Positions 1-11,133 of a stretch of DNA of 64,000 nucleotides are shown here, in pieces. Source of the stretch: Prostheceraeus crozeri. Taxonomy: Eukaryota; Platyhelminthes; Polycladida; Euryleptidae. The translations under genes and the position numbers were made by a program. Below the pieces are notes generated by a model that saw nothing but the letters and a program-made list of their open reading frames with translations, ran no database searches and had not been told where the DNA came from. The DNA lies in the NCBI GenBank assembly GCA_907163375.1, contig CAJQUW010008653.1, positions 310,001 to 374,000 of the forward strand, given 5' to 3'. Each line of letters starts with the position of its first letter. The first letter of the stretch is position 1.

Positions 1-312
1 ACTTTTCCTTTTCATATTCCATGTATATTCTATAAAACATGATTAAATTATAGAAGCAAAATAATAGAAGCCAATAGATTAAAGGATTAACCGGCCTGAG
101 CTTGATAGCTAATTATAAAATATTGATAACGAAGAATCATTATAAGATGAAATATGATATGATTTCGAATTGGGCTCTTTTTGGGCGGTTTTTCTCGCAT
201 GATTGGGCGGTAAATTATTTTTTTTACTGGCAACACTGGTTATCCTCAGAGTTAGTTTACTTCATCGCAATTTGGCAGACCATCTCACTGTATTGTTCCG
301 TCATCGTAAAAT
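1..312. other. Upstream region of the SANT-like gene, no gene seen
   Basis: A+T-rich sequence with no convincing coding frame. It contains whatever promoter the gene at 313 uses, but no clear TATA box or other motif could be assigned. Confidence 0.4.
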
Positions 313-945
313 ATGCCTTCTTCAGCATTTTCGAATGAAACAGTGTTGATTTTTCTTCAAATGTTGAAAGAGAAAGCTGACGCTTTGTTCAGCCGAGTGA
401 ATAACAAATTGACTGTGAACAACAAGTCAACTATGTGGAAGCAGCTGTGTGATGACCTCAAAGTTACCACAGGTCAAGAAGACATTCAAGTTGACAAATT
501 GATAAAAAAATGGGATATCTTGAAATCTAAACTACGAAACTACACGATGAAAATACGCAGTAGTCGTTCTGCAACAGGGGGTGGTAGATCCATTCCGTTA
601 GATCCCATCATGGAATTATGTTGGGATATCATGGGCAGAGATAACCCAGCATTGACTATGATACCGGGTGCTTCACATTCAGCAGTGAATACTTCAAATG
701 AAGACCCTAATCGTGTCGAGATTGAGACTGAGGTTAGTGACATCGCCCTACAGCCTCAAGAGACCCTCGATCAATCAATTTCTTCACAGATTGAGACACA
801 AACGGTTGATGTAATAACAACCGATATATGCACTGCAGCAACTGTTGCAAAACTCGCTTGCAAAAAATTAGAAGAAGAGATAATACAAAATCGTCTGGAA
901 CGCAAGCTGAAGATGGAAGTGCTAACTGCCAAGAGGGAATGTTGA
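313..945 (+). CDS. Myb/SANT-like DNA-binding domain protein
   Basis: A 210-residue frame opens with an ATG. Residues about 10-85 look like a Myb/SANT-like (MADF/zeste-type) trihelical domain: a Trp in WKQL, a second helix, then KKWDILKSKLRNY followed by a basic stretch and TGGG. This helix-then-TGGG layout is usual for the Myb_DNA-bind_5 group. The middle (about 110-165) is acidic and low-complexity. The C-terminus (about 175-210, KKLEEEIIQNRLERKLKMEV) is a probable coiled coil for dimerisation. Such proteins occur as host nuclear factors and as the second protein of PIF/Harbinger transposons. No Harbinger nuclease is visible here, but the window starts only 312 bases upstream. The family call is fairly firm; host versus transposon origin is open. 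Confidence 0.72.
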   Translation: MPSSAFSNETVLIFLQMLKEKADALFSRVNNKLTVNNKSTMWKQLCDDLKVTTGQEDIQVDKLIKKWDILKSKLRNYTMKIRSSRSATGGGRSIPLDPIMELCWDIMGRDNPALTMIPGASHSAVNTSNEDPNRVEIETEVSDIALQPQETLDQSISSQIETQTVDVITTDICTAATVAKLACKKLEEEIIQNRLERKLKMEVLTAKREC

Positions 946-1315
946 AAAAACAGCAAAACTGATGAATACTCCCTGAATAAAGTGCTTGACGATTTCATTA
1001 CGTGTACCGCTTCATTTTGCTCAAGTAAGCGTCATATGTTATTTTTCGTTACTATCAATGAAATCATAAAAGCAGTAAGATTTGATAGTTGTTTTTGATT
1101 GTCGACTTGATGGAAATATAATACCGATATGTTCACTGTGACTATCTCGTAACTGTTCAGTTATCTTAACTATTCTAAATGTACATATTTACAGTAAATA
1201 TATATATACATATTTACAGTATAGTCAAATAAACAAAATGCATGTAAAATAATGTCTAAGATGTATGTTTATTGTCAGAAAATATCGATATCATCTTCCT
1301 TACGGATGATAGTAA
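946..1315. other. Non-coding A+T-rich stretch
   Basis: Presumed 3' flank of the SANT-like gene with short AT-rich runs (about 1,195-1,225). Nothing else is recognised. Confidence 0.35.
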
Positions 1316-1317
1316 TA

Positions 1318-1577
1318 TGTTAGGTAACTGGTAAGGTAGGGGAAGAGCTACCTTACTATTCACCTTAAGTTTTGCCACCTAACCTAAGATTGAAACAGGC
1401 TAAGATACTACCTTAAGGCGCTTTAAGATTTTTCGTCTTTGTCTTCATGCTGACTCACAACCTTAGGTACCTTAAAGGACCTTACGATATTCCAAGGTAC
1501 CTAACCTAAGCTTTGAAATGTACTAACGTCGTTTCCAAGAATCTTAAGGTTAGGTACCTTAAATTGAAATAGGCCCC
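1318..1577. repeat. CCTTAAGGTA-rich block, possible Harbinger-type terminus
   Basis: About 260 bases are built from variants of ACCTTAAG/CTTAAGGT and GGTACCT in both orientations, so the block can fold into many short hairpins. It closes with a segment reading TTGAAATAGGCCCC. Self-complementary ends of this type occur on PIF/Harbinger elements, which would fit the SANT-like gene just upstream. The matching 5' end would lie outside the window, so this is inference. Confidence 0.3.
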
Positions 1578-2163
1578 TTGTGTTTTATATGAAACATTTT
1601 CCGTGAGTAATGTACATTCAGTCATATCAAAAAGAATGGTTAAAATACCTTGATGTAGGTAATCGTGATTAGGTAATATTCATAGAAGCAAACATGATTT
1701 AAACTTTAAATATCATTACGACGATATTTGAGAAGAGATGCGCAGTCGGATTCGGCATTTTGCTGGAATCTTAGTCTTGAAAATGCCACTCTCGTAGTCG
1801 GTGTAGTATTCAAGACGCGGAGTCGGAAATTTCTCTCCACCTCCGCATCCGCGCCGGATTCGTTTGCTTGTAAGCACCATTCTAGCAAGGTGAACAATTC
1901 TCATTACGTGCAATTTATTCCAATATATATAATATATACATATATAAGTTCATGCGACATTTCGATACAGAAAATTGCAATATATTAATTGCATTTAATT
2001 AGACGATCCTTCATGAAGCAGCACAGAATATACATATTTCTATCAAAATTACAATTCAAATGTTCAGCGCATAATTGTAACAATATGCACTCGCAGAATT
2101 TTCTGTTGGGAATCTCAGCACTGGTGCCATGCCAAAAATGCACTCAGAGATAGGAAAGCTTAG
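1578..2163. other. No gene seen
   Basis: Short frames on both strands around 1,706-1,990 overlap one another and show no family features. No repeat or RNA gene was recognised. Confidence 0.35.
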
Positions 2164-2264
2164 TCAGAAAGCTGTTCTCAAATTGCTTCCATCAGTTTCA
2201 TTAAACAGTTTATAGGCCTCATCGGGATAAGCATCAAGAAATCGAAATGCGTCTTCCGTTGTGC
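2164..2264 (-). CDS. Candidate terminal coding exon
   Basis: On the minus strand a strong acceptor (pyrimidine-rich TTTGTTCCTTTCAG) ends at 2,265 and is followed by 101 bases. These read 32 codons in one frame (TTEDAFRFLDAYPDEAYKLF...) and a TGA. The frame is entered in phase 1, which is the phase left by the donor at 2,517 just upstream. The peptide looks coding (acidic, amphipathic) but belongs to no family I recognise. It could be the 3' end of a small host gene or of a transposon gene. Confidence 0.42.
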
Positions 2265-2516
2265 CTGAAAGGAACAAAATATTCATGTATACCCAGACTC
2301 ATACATGCATATATGCAATTTTCAAAATTTCAAGTTCTTTGAGTAATAGTTATTAGCATCACTTAAAGAATTTCTAATAAATAATAACTTTTAGCACCAT
2401 AAATAGGCCTACATGTATTTACTATTCATATTATCAAAATATAACATCTATGTAGGAAAAATCAAGATTTACAACTTAGCTCAATCAACCAGCATGAAAT
2501 TTCAGATGATACTCAC

Positions 2517-2648
2517 TCAAAGCATTCTTGGAATCTCTGTTGCGAATACTGCATTCGTGTTCTTGATACCAAAGTTTAAAAAGTCGACAACTTTGTCCAA
2601 CATAAAGGTCATTGCGCCATAAGCAACTAGATATCTGCTTATGCAGCT
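2517..2648 (-). CDS. Candidate internal exon ending in a GTGAGT donor
   Basis: The minus-strand exon ends at 2,517 immediately before GTGAGT. In the frame that joins the terminal exon (2,264-2,164) it is open back to a stop near 2,650 and reads RLFKLWYQEHECSIRNRDSK at its 3' part. A different frame on this strand is open much further (2,939-2,517, 140 residues, with CNCNVC), so the true upstream frame is uncertain. About 100 bases around the donor recur in inverted orientation at 3,167-3,283. Function unknown; the 250-base intron 2,265-2,516 is short but plausible. Confidence 0.38.
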   Translation of the reverse strand, partial: SCISRYLVAYGAMTFMLDKVVDFLNFGIKNTNAVFATEIPRML

Positions 2649-3166
2649 GTATCTAGGACCAATAGCGTTACATACATTGCAATTGCATTCCTTGGGTCTT
2701 CTTTTATTAATTGAAATAACTTTCCTCCCTGGTTTAGTTGAAAACGTTACTGGAGTGTCATATTTGACTCTAAACTTATTTAATTTTCTCAAATAACTGT
2801 CACTAACGAAATCGAGTGATAAGTGGATGTTGTCTGTTTTGGCAGACGGCATTTTGCTGTATTCATTTTTATTCATTTCGACATATTTATGACCAAACTT
2901 AAATCCGTTGCTGTTTATTCGATCACTCATATTGTTCACAGAGTCAGAGGATCAAGCCTGCATCAGAACTACGATCATTAATGTATTTTAAACAATTTTT
3001 GAGAAAATTATTTTTTACTTTATTTGGAAGTCAACTATCTCTATGTAGAGTTATGCCCAAATGGCATGTCATACTATATAAATCATTTGTATTTCAGACT
3101 GCCATCCACTGATATGCTTAGGTCTAGAAAATTGATACATTTATCCCTAGGGACGTCGACTTTTTA

Positions 3167-3283
3167 AGTTGTCGACTTTTTAAACTTTGCTATCAAGAAC
3201 ACGAATGCAGTATTCGCAACAGAGATTCCAAGAATGCTTTGAGTGAGTATCATCTGAAATTTCATGCTGGTAGAGAGATGGAA
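3167..3283 (+). repeat. Inverted duplicate of the exon-donor segment at 2,480-2,593
   Basis: Starting at AAGTTGTCGACTTTTTAAAC this plus-strand segment copies the minus-strand exon 3' end and its GTGAGT donor with few changes (one visible Trp-to-Cys codon change). The arms are about 110 bases and are separated by about 575 bases. This may be an inverted exon duplication or the two ends of a small foldback element. Confidence 0.65.
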
Positions 3284-5788
3284 ATAACTGACTATAGTTG
3301 TGAGATTCTTATTCAACAATTTAATGCGATTACAACTGGAATGACTGAAGCTCGCTTCATATCGATGAAAATGCCAAAACTTAATAAACGTCATGAGCAA
3401 ATTTAGTGAGTTGCCACAACTATATGCCAAATCAGTATTTAAGGACCCTTCCACATTTGTACGATAACCCCTGAGAGAGTCCTCGGACGAGACGCGTGGG
3501 GTACTTAAATCATTTTAATTTTGTGCAACTTTTTGGAATTACAAGTCGTAAACAGAAGGGAGTGACTTCTCTATTTTCAATTTATTTGAAAATAACTTAA
3601 GTTAAGAAGTTCATATTGTGAGTGCAAATAGGTGCTCATTTTATTATTTAATATCTCATTACTTTTCTTTAGTGATCTGACTATCGAAATTCGTCCACTC
3701 TGATCACTTTTCAATGTGGATTCGATATTGCTCATGTGCGATTCTATCTCTCTGAAACCAATAGGTGCTTATTCAGTTTTCAAACCAGTAGATTTTTATC
3801 GAAGTTGCAAGCCGACAGTACACTGCAAGCCGACAGCTACATTTTCTATGTGACGATTCCCGACATGTCATGTGCCAACCTTTCATGAAGTTTTGTTGGT
3901 AATTCATACCGTGTTTATATGACCAAGACCTTACTTTTCTTCTTAATACGATGTCAACACAGAGACATCTCTTGAACAAATAGAACGCCTAGTTTGTCCC
4001 ATCTAGAAGGATAGGACACTGATTTTGCTGCAGTGGGGAATATAGCTGTCTGTAGTTGCTTTGTTCAGCTTCCCACTTCAACCATCGGCAGAAAAATTAT
4101 CGGCGATGGTCTCCGTCCGCAACGCAATTCAGCGACTTTTTTTCACTAAACAACGCTTATGACGACTACAATTAGTAGTCGAGAAAAAGATGTAGTCTTT
4201 AGATCAGCAGGGCCTATTCAAGAAAGTTGGATTCATATACTCGCATTTTTTCTTCAATGTGAACATATGCTCGCATAAAAATGCTCATCTACTGGGATCA
4301 GCGGCGAAATTCAGTCCCTGTATATCAATCATCCCATCTCGTTTATGAGCCACACGTCGGTAAAGACATGTAGACCACATGTAGGCCATGGCCTACTTAG
4401 GTAATGTCAGAGCCAAATCAAAGCTTGAAAGTGCGATGATTTGCATTCTTTTGGTTTCTCGAGTCGTAAATTTTGGCAAAATTGGTGAATTAGCTGTTTC
4501 GTCAGGTGCTAAATGCACCCCAAACACCCACTAGCTTATAATTATCTGGAAATCCCATTTCTTGTCATGAATGAAAGCTGATATATAACATGATTCAAGT
4601 ATGTTAAAAGTCAGGAAAAGTCATGCAATGATGACTTTCTTGAATCGGTATTTTAGGCACAGCAATACGTCAAAATCCCTTGGGTGTGCATTTTACACCC
4701 CGTTCATCCATAAACCGCTGAAAAATTTGAAAATCATGAAGAAATGAGGATTAAAAACTCATCTTTGTCTAAAAGATTTTACATATTTATTGATTTTATA
4801 TTATTCGATTTAATCTAATTCGAATAGGCATAGAGATAGATTAATTTGGGATTGAGTTAGTCTAGAGTGGACATAATCCTATATCTACCATTGTATGAAA
4901 TGGTAGCAAGCGATAGAAACTAACATACAGATTCGCTTCTCTTTGGCTTATGTGATTGGCCAACCAGGCGCATTGCAGAAGTAGCTCGCATCAACGAGCG
5001 CACATAAACCTCAACGATCGAATTCCAGGCAGGCCTGTCAAGTGAAAAGTACTTATCCTTGACTCAATTTTCCTCCGCAATAAATTCGTCAAATGGAAAT
5101 ACTATTCACAGTGTCGACTCTTCACGATCTAAATTTCCTGATTGTGCACGTTTTATGTGCTGTCAATCATCTGGTTTGTCAGAATTCAGTCTTGAATTTG
5201 TATTACCTTCAATGGAGAATTGATCTTCTTAGCCCTCGAGACTAGTTTTGGCCATGACCATCAGTATTAGGGAAAGTCATCTCTGGACCGCAATACGCTC
5301 GTGCGCAAAGCAATTCATCTCTGTGCAAATAGAACTAGAGACCAATTAACTGAGCAAATAGACTGCAACGAACAGGAGGTAATATGTAGCTGTGCTTTTT
5401 TTTAGAAGTTTCAAGTATGCAATTTTCTCCCTTTCTATTGTTCTATTAATTTCAATGATTATAGAGTGTCGGATTTCTATGATTCTTCGTGCGACAAGTA
5501 ATAGTTTTCGCTCTCTAGGATTCGTGAAGACCGAAGGTCGAGACGAAGCCTAGAGTGCGATAACTACCTTACTGCTTGACAGCCCGGCGGAGACGAATTG
5601 CACGGTTTCAGCACGCTGTCTTACTTAACACTTTTAAGCAACCATTTAGAAAATTGACTACACAGAGCGGTTCAATCTATTCATCTTGTCAAGACTTATT
5701 CAATCTGAAGCAGAACTACCGATGGAACACTTTTAATGAGCGGCAACCTGAAATCATAAACGGCTTTTCATATTCAATTATATTTTAT
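3284..5788. other. 2.5 kb with no recognisable gene
   Basis: Only short, unsupported frames occur. Local features are a TAGGCCATGGCCTA palindrome near 4,385 and two segments around 4,500 and 4,690 that both carry a TGCATTTtACACCCC-like motif in differing form. No domain, RNA gene or transposon end could be assigned. Confidence 0.35.
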
Positions 5789-5971
5789 TTAACCCTTTAA
5801 GGACGACAATCAAACTAAATATTTTGTGTCAATGTTTCTTGTGTTTTTTATGCCTAAAGAAGCAAAACAACATGTTTCGACTCTAAAAACATCTATTTAC
5901 ATGAATTTTGCGCATTTTCTGTAGGTGGTCCATAAATGGACCACTAGACGTCAAAGGAGTCCTATGCTGTA

Positions 5972-6442
5972 CTACTCATGAAATCGATAGTAGCAATTTC
6001 GTTCTGAATTCAAGCAAAGATGAACATTGCACACACTGCATTTTATGTTAGAGCGAAAGTTCGTCTTCTTTGTCGAGCAATGATGACAACGGCCTCTTTG
6101 GCTTGAATGAATCAGCAAATGCTGACAGACAGGCCGAACGTCCAGACGACGTTTCTTGCTGCCAACCGTTTCCGATGACGATCTCTTGCGAGATGAAAAC
6201 GATGCCACGAGTGATCGAACAATAACTTGTCTGAATTCCTTCGAAGACAGTTTTGATTCTGAATGCGCACAATCTTTGAAAACAATGTATGAATTGCAGA
6301 TTGACATATCCAGCATGTCGAAAAACAAACGAAGGTAGTATTTGTACTTTGCACGAATATCAATTTCGAAAGCCTCTTTCAACTGATCGGCCAAGTCAAC
6401 CCCACCCAGGGGCGCCGGCAGGGTAAAAAAATCTGGACGCAC
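5972..6442 (-). pseudogene. piggyBac transposase, C-terminal fragment
   Basis: The fragment of 156 residues carries two piggyBac-family signatures. The first is GGVDLADQLK followed by KYKYYLRLFFDMLD, the end of the DDE catalytic domain. The second is a C-terminal cysteine-rich finger of the CxxC...CxxCxxxLC...RNCYxxFH type (RCHHCS, KCSVCNVHLC, RNCYYRFH). Full-length family members have about 500-600 residues, so the catalytic aspartates upstream are missing. The flanking TTAA-bounded ends at 5,793 and 7,901 agree with the identification. It is not expected to be active. Confidence 0.85.
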
Positions 6443-7112
6443 GATTCTATTTGCTTGCGCTACTACCAGTACATAAACTATTTTAGACGAAAGGTGAAAC
6501 TACAAATTGTAGTTTCTTGCAGCCGTGACTATAAAATTATGACATTATTTATTCATTAATAAAACCTAAGCTACATATACTTTCTTTTATTTATTATTTT
6601 TATTTTGTTATATACGTATATATATTTGCTTTTTAAAGACATTCAATTTTGAGTTAATTAGTTGTAAGTAAATTTAAGTTATTTTATATTATTAATGATA
6701 TTAATTAATTAATTAATTATTTAAGATCTGTTTCTATATTTATAATTTCTATGTAATATTCAAATTTCATTATTTGTATCTCCAGAAGATGAGACGTTGT
6801 TTTTGAAATATTTCGCAAGAAATGATTGCAGACTTTTAAATAATTATCAATCATATTTTTTAATGCAATGTTTTTAACTTATGGATGATAACAGCGATGA
6901 GCATGGTTTGTACCGGAATGGGCTGGACATACATGCGTCTGTGCGTCCGCCTGCCGGCGCCCCTGACCCCACCCATGTAGAAGTCTCTGGCTCCTCATCA
7001 GACGTATTCCCGAATAGCAGTCCGATAGCCGCCTCAGCTGCTCTTCTCCTCGGTCGAATGGGCGTGCGCGTTTAGACATCACCTGAAAATGGTAAAGCAT
7101 CGCATGTCTTCT

Positions 7113-7188
7113 CGTCAACTGACATAACTCAGGGGTAGAGTGGCGAGCCTAGCTCTAGCGAGCGAGAGTTCGAATCCCTCTTTTGACG
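7113..7188 (+). repeat. tRNA-like sequence (SINE head or degenerate tRNA)
   Basis: The segment has a pol III A-box-like block (TAACTCAGGGGTAGAGTGG) with a paired D-stem ACTC/GAGT. It also has an exact B-box GTTCGAATCC inside a T-arm-like hairpin (GAGAG/CCCTC). The flanks CGTCAA and TTGACG can pair. The anticodon arm and acceptor register do not form a clean cloverleaf, so a functional tRNA is unlikely. A tRNA-derived SINE head or an old tRNA copy inside the piggyBac relic is more likely. Confidence 0.45.
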
Positions 7189-7905
7189 GACGTCAAGCAG
7201 GCCTCTACTTCAGTCATGATTTTTCTTTACTGTCACATCATCTTTGTTTTGCAGCCTAGTGACCACTTATGTACGTAGCGCGCTTACTTCTATTTCATAC
7301 TGCAAACTAGGCGCAAAATATCATTTAGGCCTACAACTTGTATGCCTACTTCATTGTTATTGATGCGAGTCACTAATAATTTCAGCTCTACCATCTGATG
7401 TCAATTTTAGCTAAATGTTACTTCTTTACATATACATGAAGTCATGATATCCTGCTAGATTTGGTATCAAATTTAAAATACATCATAAAATAGCCTGTTT
7501 TAGACTCCTTTTACGCCTGGTAGTCCAAATATGAACCACCACTACAAAGTAATACTGAATATTGAAAAATTGTAAATTTTGCTATACCAACGGTTGGAGA
7601 GTGTTGGGGATGGTCGGAAATGATAATAGTTTGTGATAAACATACAAAAGCTTGTTTTGAAAGGAAGATATTCGTCACTTACCGAAACACTGACTTGAAA
7701 AAATATTTTCTTGTCGCCAGATGATTGCATTGACGATTGAATCAAAATGTTTCAACTTAAAACAAAATTGAAGAGTTCGGATTTAATTTATACATCGTCT
7801 TGAATAGATCCATGTGGTATAACTAGCTCTAGTGCAGTTAGATGAAAATATACAGATCATATAAGAGGTGGTCCATTTTTGGACCACCAGTCCTCAAAGG
7901 GTTAA

Positions 7906-8154
7906 CAGGTAAGTCAATACAAAAAGTTTTGATAATCTTGATATTCCATTATGAAACAAAACAAGTACCGTAATATTCATTGATGGCTTTGTAAGACATC
8001 CTCGCGATTAATTAGTCTAGGCTTCAATCTGCCCATACGTCTGGAAGACCTTCCCATCTTATTTGCAGTGATGGCACTCATATTTTGGGAGGCGAGTTGC
8101 AGTAAGGTCAAATTCCGCTGTTGTCCAGTGTAGTTGTGTAACTGCTCACGAATC
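7906..8154 (-). pseudogene. Frameshifted C-terminus of the Tc1/IS630-type transposase
   Basis: In a different frame from the main transposase frame, the minus strand reads EVAEIREQLHNYTGQQ... to about 7,977. This has the look of the C-terminal helix region that follows the catalytic Glu in this family. One frameshift near 8,160 separates it from the catalytic part. Confidence 0.6.
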
Positions 8155-9009
8155 TCAGCTACTTCTCTTGAAAACCGCTTTCCACATGGAAAACGCGTTC
8201 TCTGCGATATTGAGAAATGGAGAGTAGGGCGGTAAGTACCTAATAGAGTGTCCCTCTCGCAAACTGACTTCACGGGCTCTATTGTGGCACGGAGCATTAT
8301 CCATGACGAATACACGAGGTCCAGCCCCAGCCGCAACGGACGCTTCTTCCAGCCAGGAGTTAAATCTCTCACAGGAGGTTCCGCCTTCGTAGAATTCATG
8401 ATGGACGACACCTTCATTAGAGACCGCCAAGATGAGAGTAAAATTCCGCCCGCGCTGTCCATGAACAATCCTGACAGCTCGCTCTCCCCGTCTGGCACGA
8501 CCTCGTGTGCGACTGATCCATAAATTAAAGCCGGATTTATCCACAAAAATAAATGTTGGCGGATGGTTTGCGTTGATCGTGTGCAGATACCAGTTCGCAT
8601 ACTCGGCCCTTTCCACTTTGACGTCATGGCTATTGCGGTTGACTTGAACAGTCTCCATTTTAGATAAGATAAGACGATTTCTCAGACATGTGCTGATAGT
8701 TTGAATTGAGACAGATGGCTTGTCCGGCATCCGCGCTTGTACATCAGCTTTGATTTGGGCTAGCGTGAATTCCGGTTGGGATTCAACAATCTCTACCACA
8801 GTATTTGCCATATCTTCGTCCATCTTTTGGTGTCGTCTTCCTCCTCTGGGACGCTCAATGACTCCTTCAAGTATATAACGATGCACTATTGAATACGCAG
8901 TACCCCGTTTTACACCGAGAACTCGAGCGGCTTCAATATAATCATCTCCGGCTTCGTGAGCCATAATGATTCTGCGTTTAGCATCGGAAGGTATTCGCTG
9001 GCGCTCCAT
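8155..9009 (-). pseudogene. Tc1/mariner (IS630-like, DDE_3) transposase, frameshifted
   Basis: The 284-residue frame starts with an ATG at 9,009. Residues 1-60 form a helix-turn-helix (SDAKRRIIMAHEAG, then VLGVKRGTAYSIV), followed by the GGRRHQK linker typical of the group. Catalytic residues are visible: first Asp in FIFVDKSGFNLW, second Asp in VFVMDNAPCHNR, and Glu in PPYSPFLNIAENAFSMWK, which lies 33 residues after the second Asp. The frame breaks just after MWKAVFKR and resumes in another frame to about 7,977. Terminal inverted repeats were not found. A long opposite-strand frame here is a shadow. Confidence 0.85.
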
Positions 9010-10089
9010 ATTGATAAGTTAATTTAGCAGATGTGAAGACATCTACATAGGGCTTTGGATCAAACCGAATAGATATCATTTATTCTTCACGTGAAATACC
9101 GCTCACTAATCTGATAGAAACACAATTGAACTATTTTGCTGCAGTTTATTTATTGTTGTCGCTCTCAATTGTGAAATGACGTAATATTTTATCTTTTAAC
9201 GTTTTAGAAATTAAAGTGCCGCTCTTGATTCGGTAGTTGCCGTTGTCGTGTAGGAAAACCTGTAGTTGGCAAGTGCTCCAGAATAAATCTATGCTTAACC
9301 ACCAATATAAATATCAATTGCTCTATTTCTATGTCCTGAAATATACGCCGGCATACAACGAATACATTGCATGCAATAACAGTGTAATAAGACACTTTTG
9401 CAGCCATGTAGCGATAAATTCTCCGATAATATTCATTGCGCGATGACGGTCATTTATCGTCCATCGATCAAGAACCACTGTCATAACTGTTGATTCAGGG
9501 AAATCTTCATAATCAGGATATCTTGATGACATCCAGATCAGTATTTGATGGATGTAACGGTGATTTCAATAACGAATAGCAAATTGAACAAAAGTATTGC
9601 ATTAGTAATAACAATTGATTCGATGAACCCATTTACCACAGTCCAAAAGGTTGTTTCCAGCACATTTGAGAATTACAATCCAGGACTCTGGCCGATTTGG
9701 TAACAAAAAAAGGGATTCAATAATAGTTTAAAAATTGAATTGATTTTTTCTAGTTGTCAAAAATCAGTCTCTAAAATCAGAATATTTTCTTAATGCATAT
9801 ATCATATACATACCATACTATATATAGAGAGAGAGGTTTTCAAAAAGAAGGAATTTGGAATGAAAATTTGGTTAATGGCGAAAATTATTGAAATTATTAT
9901 ATATATATATAGATATTTGATTTGTTGTTGTTTATTTCATCCACTATCAGTTTATTTCTGAATTTCTCTGTTTCTCGGTTATCTTTTTATCTTGTAGTTC
10001 TTTTTTGTGTAGCTTTAATTTCGTATAACTTGGCAGTATGTCGTTCTTTTTACATGTTTCATTGAATATTATATCATGTTGAATCTTAA
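9010..10089. other. No gene seen
   Basis: A+T-rich sequence with an AT microsatellite at about 9,896-9,912. Short frames at 9,204-9,532 have no features. The 3' part probably contains the decayed upstream part of the Penelope-like element at 10,090. Confidence 0.35.
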
Positions 10090-10830
10090 TTGATTTGTGG
10101 TAAATCAACAGCTGCCAACACATGCTTAGACTTTAACTCTTTCACGACAGAAAGATATAAATTGTCCGTAATAAAGAGTTACATCCATCGAGCGCTTCAC
10201 ATTTGTTCGGATTGGATGTCATTTCACAATGAAATCGAAAGAATGAGACACACATTGATCAACAGTCATTATCCTATAAAAGTCATTGACGAGCAAGTGA
10301 AAGTATTATTACAAAGATTCATGAATAGTGCAGAAAGTGAAGATAAGAAGAACAGAATATTGTTTTATTTTAAAGGTCAAATAACTTCCAACTACATAAT
10401 TGAAGAAAAGAGACTGTTGAAGATTGTCAATGACAGTACGCAACCAACGGATGAAAAATCTGAAATAAATGTGAGAGTATATTATAAAAACTTCAAATTA
10501 GTGAATGCAATAGAAACAAAAATGTCACATAATGTTGTATACAGATACACTTGCATTGGGGGCACTTGTAACAATGCCCAATATATTGGCTATACAACGA
10601 ACTTATTATCGGTGAGAAGCAAACAGCATGAAAATAATGGCTCAATAAAAACACACTGGTTCGATGTTTACAAAGAAAAGTCCAAAAATATCATCAACAA
10701 TATGGAAATTATCGCAAACTTCAACGAAACCAACACATTGCAAATAGCAGAACTGATAATAATTAAAGAACAAGATCCCAAACTTAATCAGAGGGATAAA
10801 AGATTAACGCGTCATCTGAATGTCATCTAA
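10090..10830 (+). pseudogene. Penelope-like element, RT C-terminus plus GIY-YIG domain
   Basis: The fragment of 246 residues begins within the reverse-transcriptase thumb (KSYIHRALHICSDW, then EIERMRHTLINSHYP, a typical Penelope helix pair). It ends in a GIY-YIG endonuclease-like domain: VVYRYTCIGG, then NAQYIGYTT, the YIG with a conserved downstream Arg (SVRSKQHE) and a Glu in AELIIIKEQDPKLNQ. The catalytic RT palm is absent, so the copy is 5'-truncated. It is followed within 200 bases by a hammerhead-like core and by the start of another Penelope-type frame. Confidence 0.78.
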
Positions 10831-10975
10831 TGCTATGATCTCTATCTTTCATATCATTGAATTTACATTGACTTTAGATTTCTTGATGTGTACATATTTT
10901 TTACTCCTATTTCTAAGGTTGTTGTTTTCAAATATTTTGCACCTAGTCTTTAGACTTGAACAACTTTTTGTAATT

Positions 10976-11016
10976 TATAATTGCTTGAAAATGGACCAAG
11001 TAAGGTCTGAAACGTC
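10976..11016 (+). ncRNA. Degenerate hammerhead-ribozyme-like core of a Penelope pseudo-LTR
   Basis: The sequence GGACC-AAGTAA-GGTCT forms a 5-bp stem-loop and is followed directly by GAAACGTC, the conserved 3' half of a hammerhead core. The 5' half reads TTGAAAA where CUGANGA is expected, so self-cleavage is doubtful. Penelope-like elements are known to carry hammerhead motifs in their pseudo-LTRs, and this lies between two Penelope-type coding pieces. Confidence 0.4.
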
Positions 11017-11133
11017 GCTTAATAAATTAAACTTCTTTGAGATAAAATGGAATTCATTTATCGTCATTACAAAGTTATCAAAAGAAGAAAACGATCAATT
11101 CAGAAAAACAGAAAAAGTATACTACAAATCAAT
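10990..11133 (+). pseudogene. Start of a second Penelope-type frame
   Basis: The frame opens with MDQVRSETSLNKLNFFEIKW and continues with basic, helical sequence up to 11,133. There the inverted Penelope arm begins and the reading continues only by chance. Position after the hammerhead-like core fits the 5' end of a tandem Penelope copy, but the family call rests mainly on position. Confidence 0.3.

Larger units (their letters stand above)
5793..7901. mobile_element. piggyBac-type DNA transposon relic with TTAA duplications
   Basis: The element begins CCCTTTAAGGAC and ends GTCCTCAAAGGG, imperfect inverted ends that are directly flanked by TTAA at 5,789-5,792 and 7,902-7,905. TTAA duplication is the hallmark of piggyBac. 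Inside each end lies a near-identical 20-base palindrome of the form GTGGTCCAnnnnTGGACCAC, at about 5,925-5,944 and 7,869-7,888. A C-terminal transposase fragment lies at 5,972-6,442 on the minus strand. A faint N-terminal remnant, starting near MSKRARPFDRGEEQ, lies around 7,000-7,075 on the same strand. The middle is deleted or replaced by A+T-rich DNA. Confidence 0.85.

Noticed and set aside
2517-2939. 140-residue minus-strand frame taken as the coding frame of the 2.5-kb exon
   Set aside because: It does not join the downstream terminal exon in phase and ends in a stop at the donor; another frame joins cleanly. Kept only as an alternative.
8248-8523. Plus-strand frame over the Tc1/IS630 transposase
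   Set aside because: Antisense to a clear DDE transposase; no features of its own.
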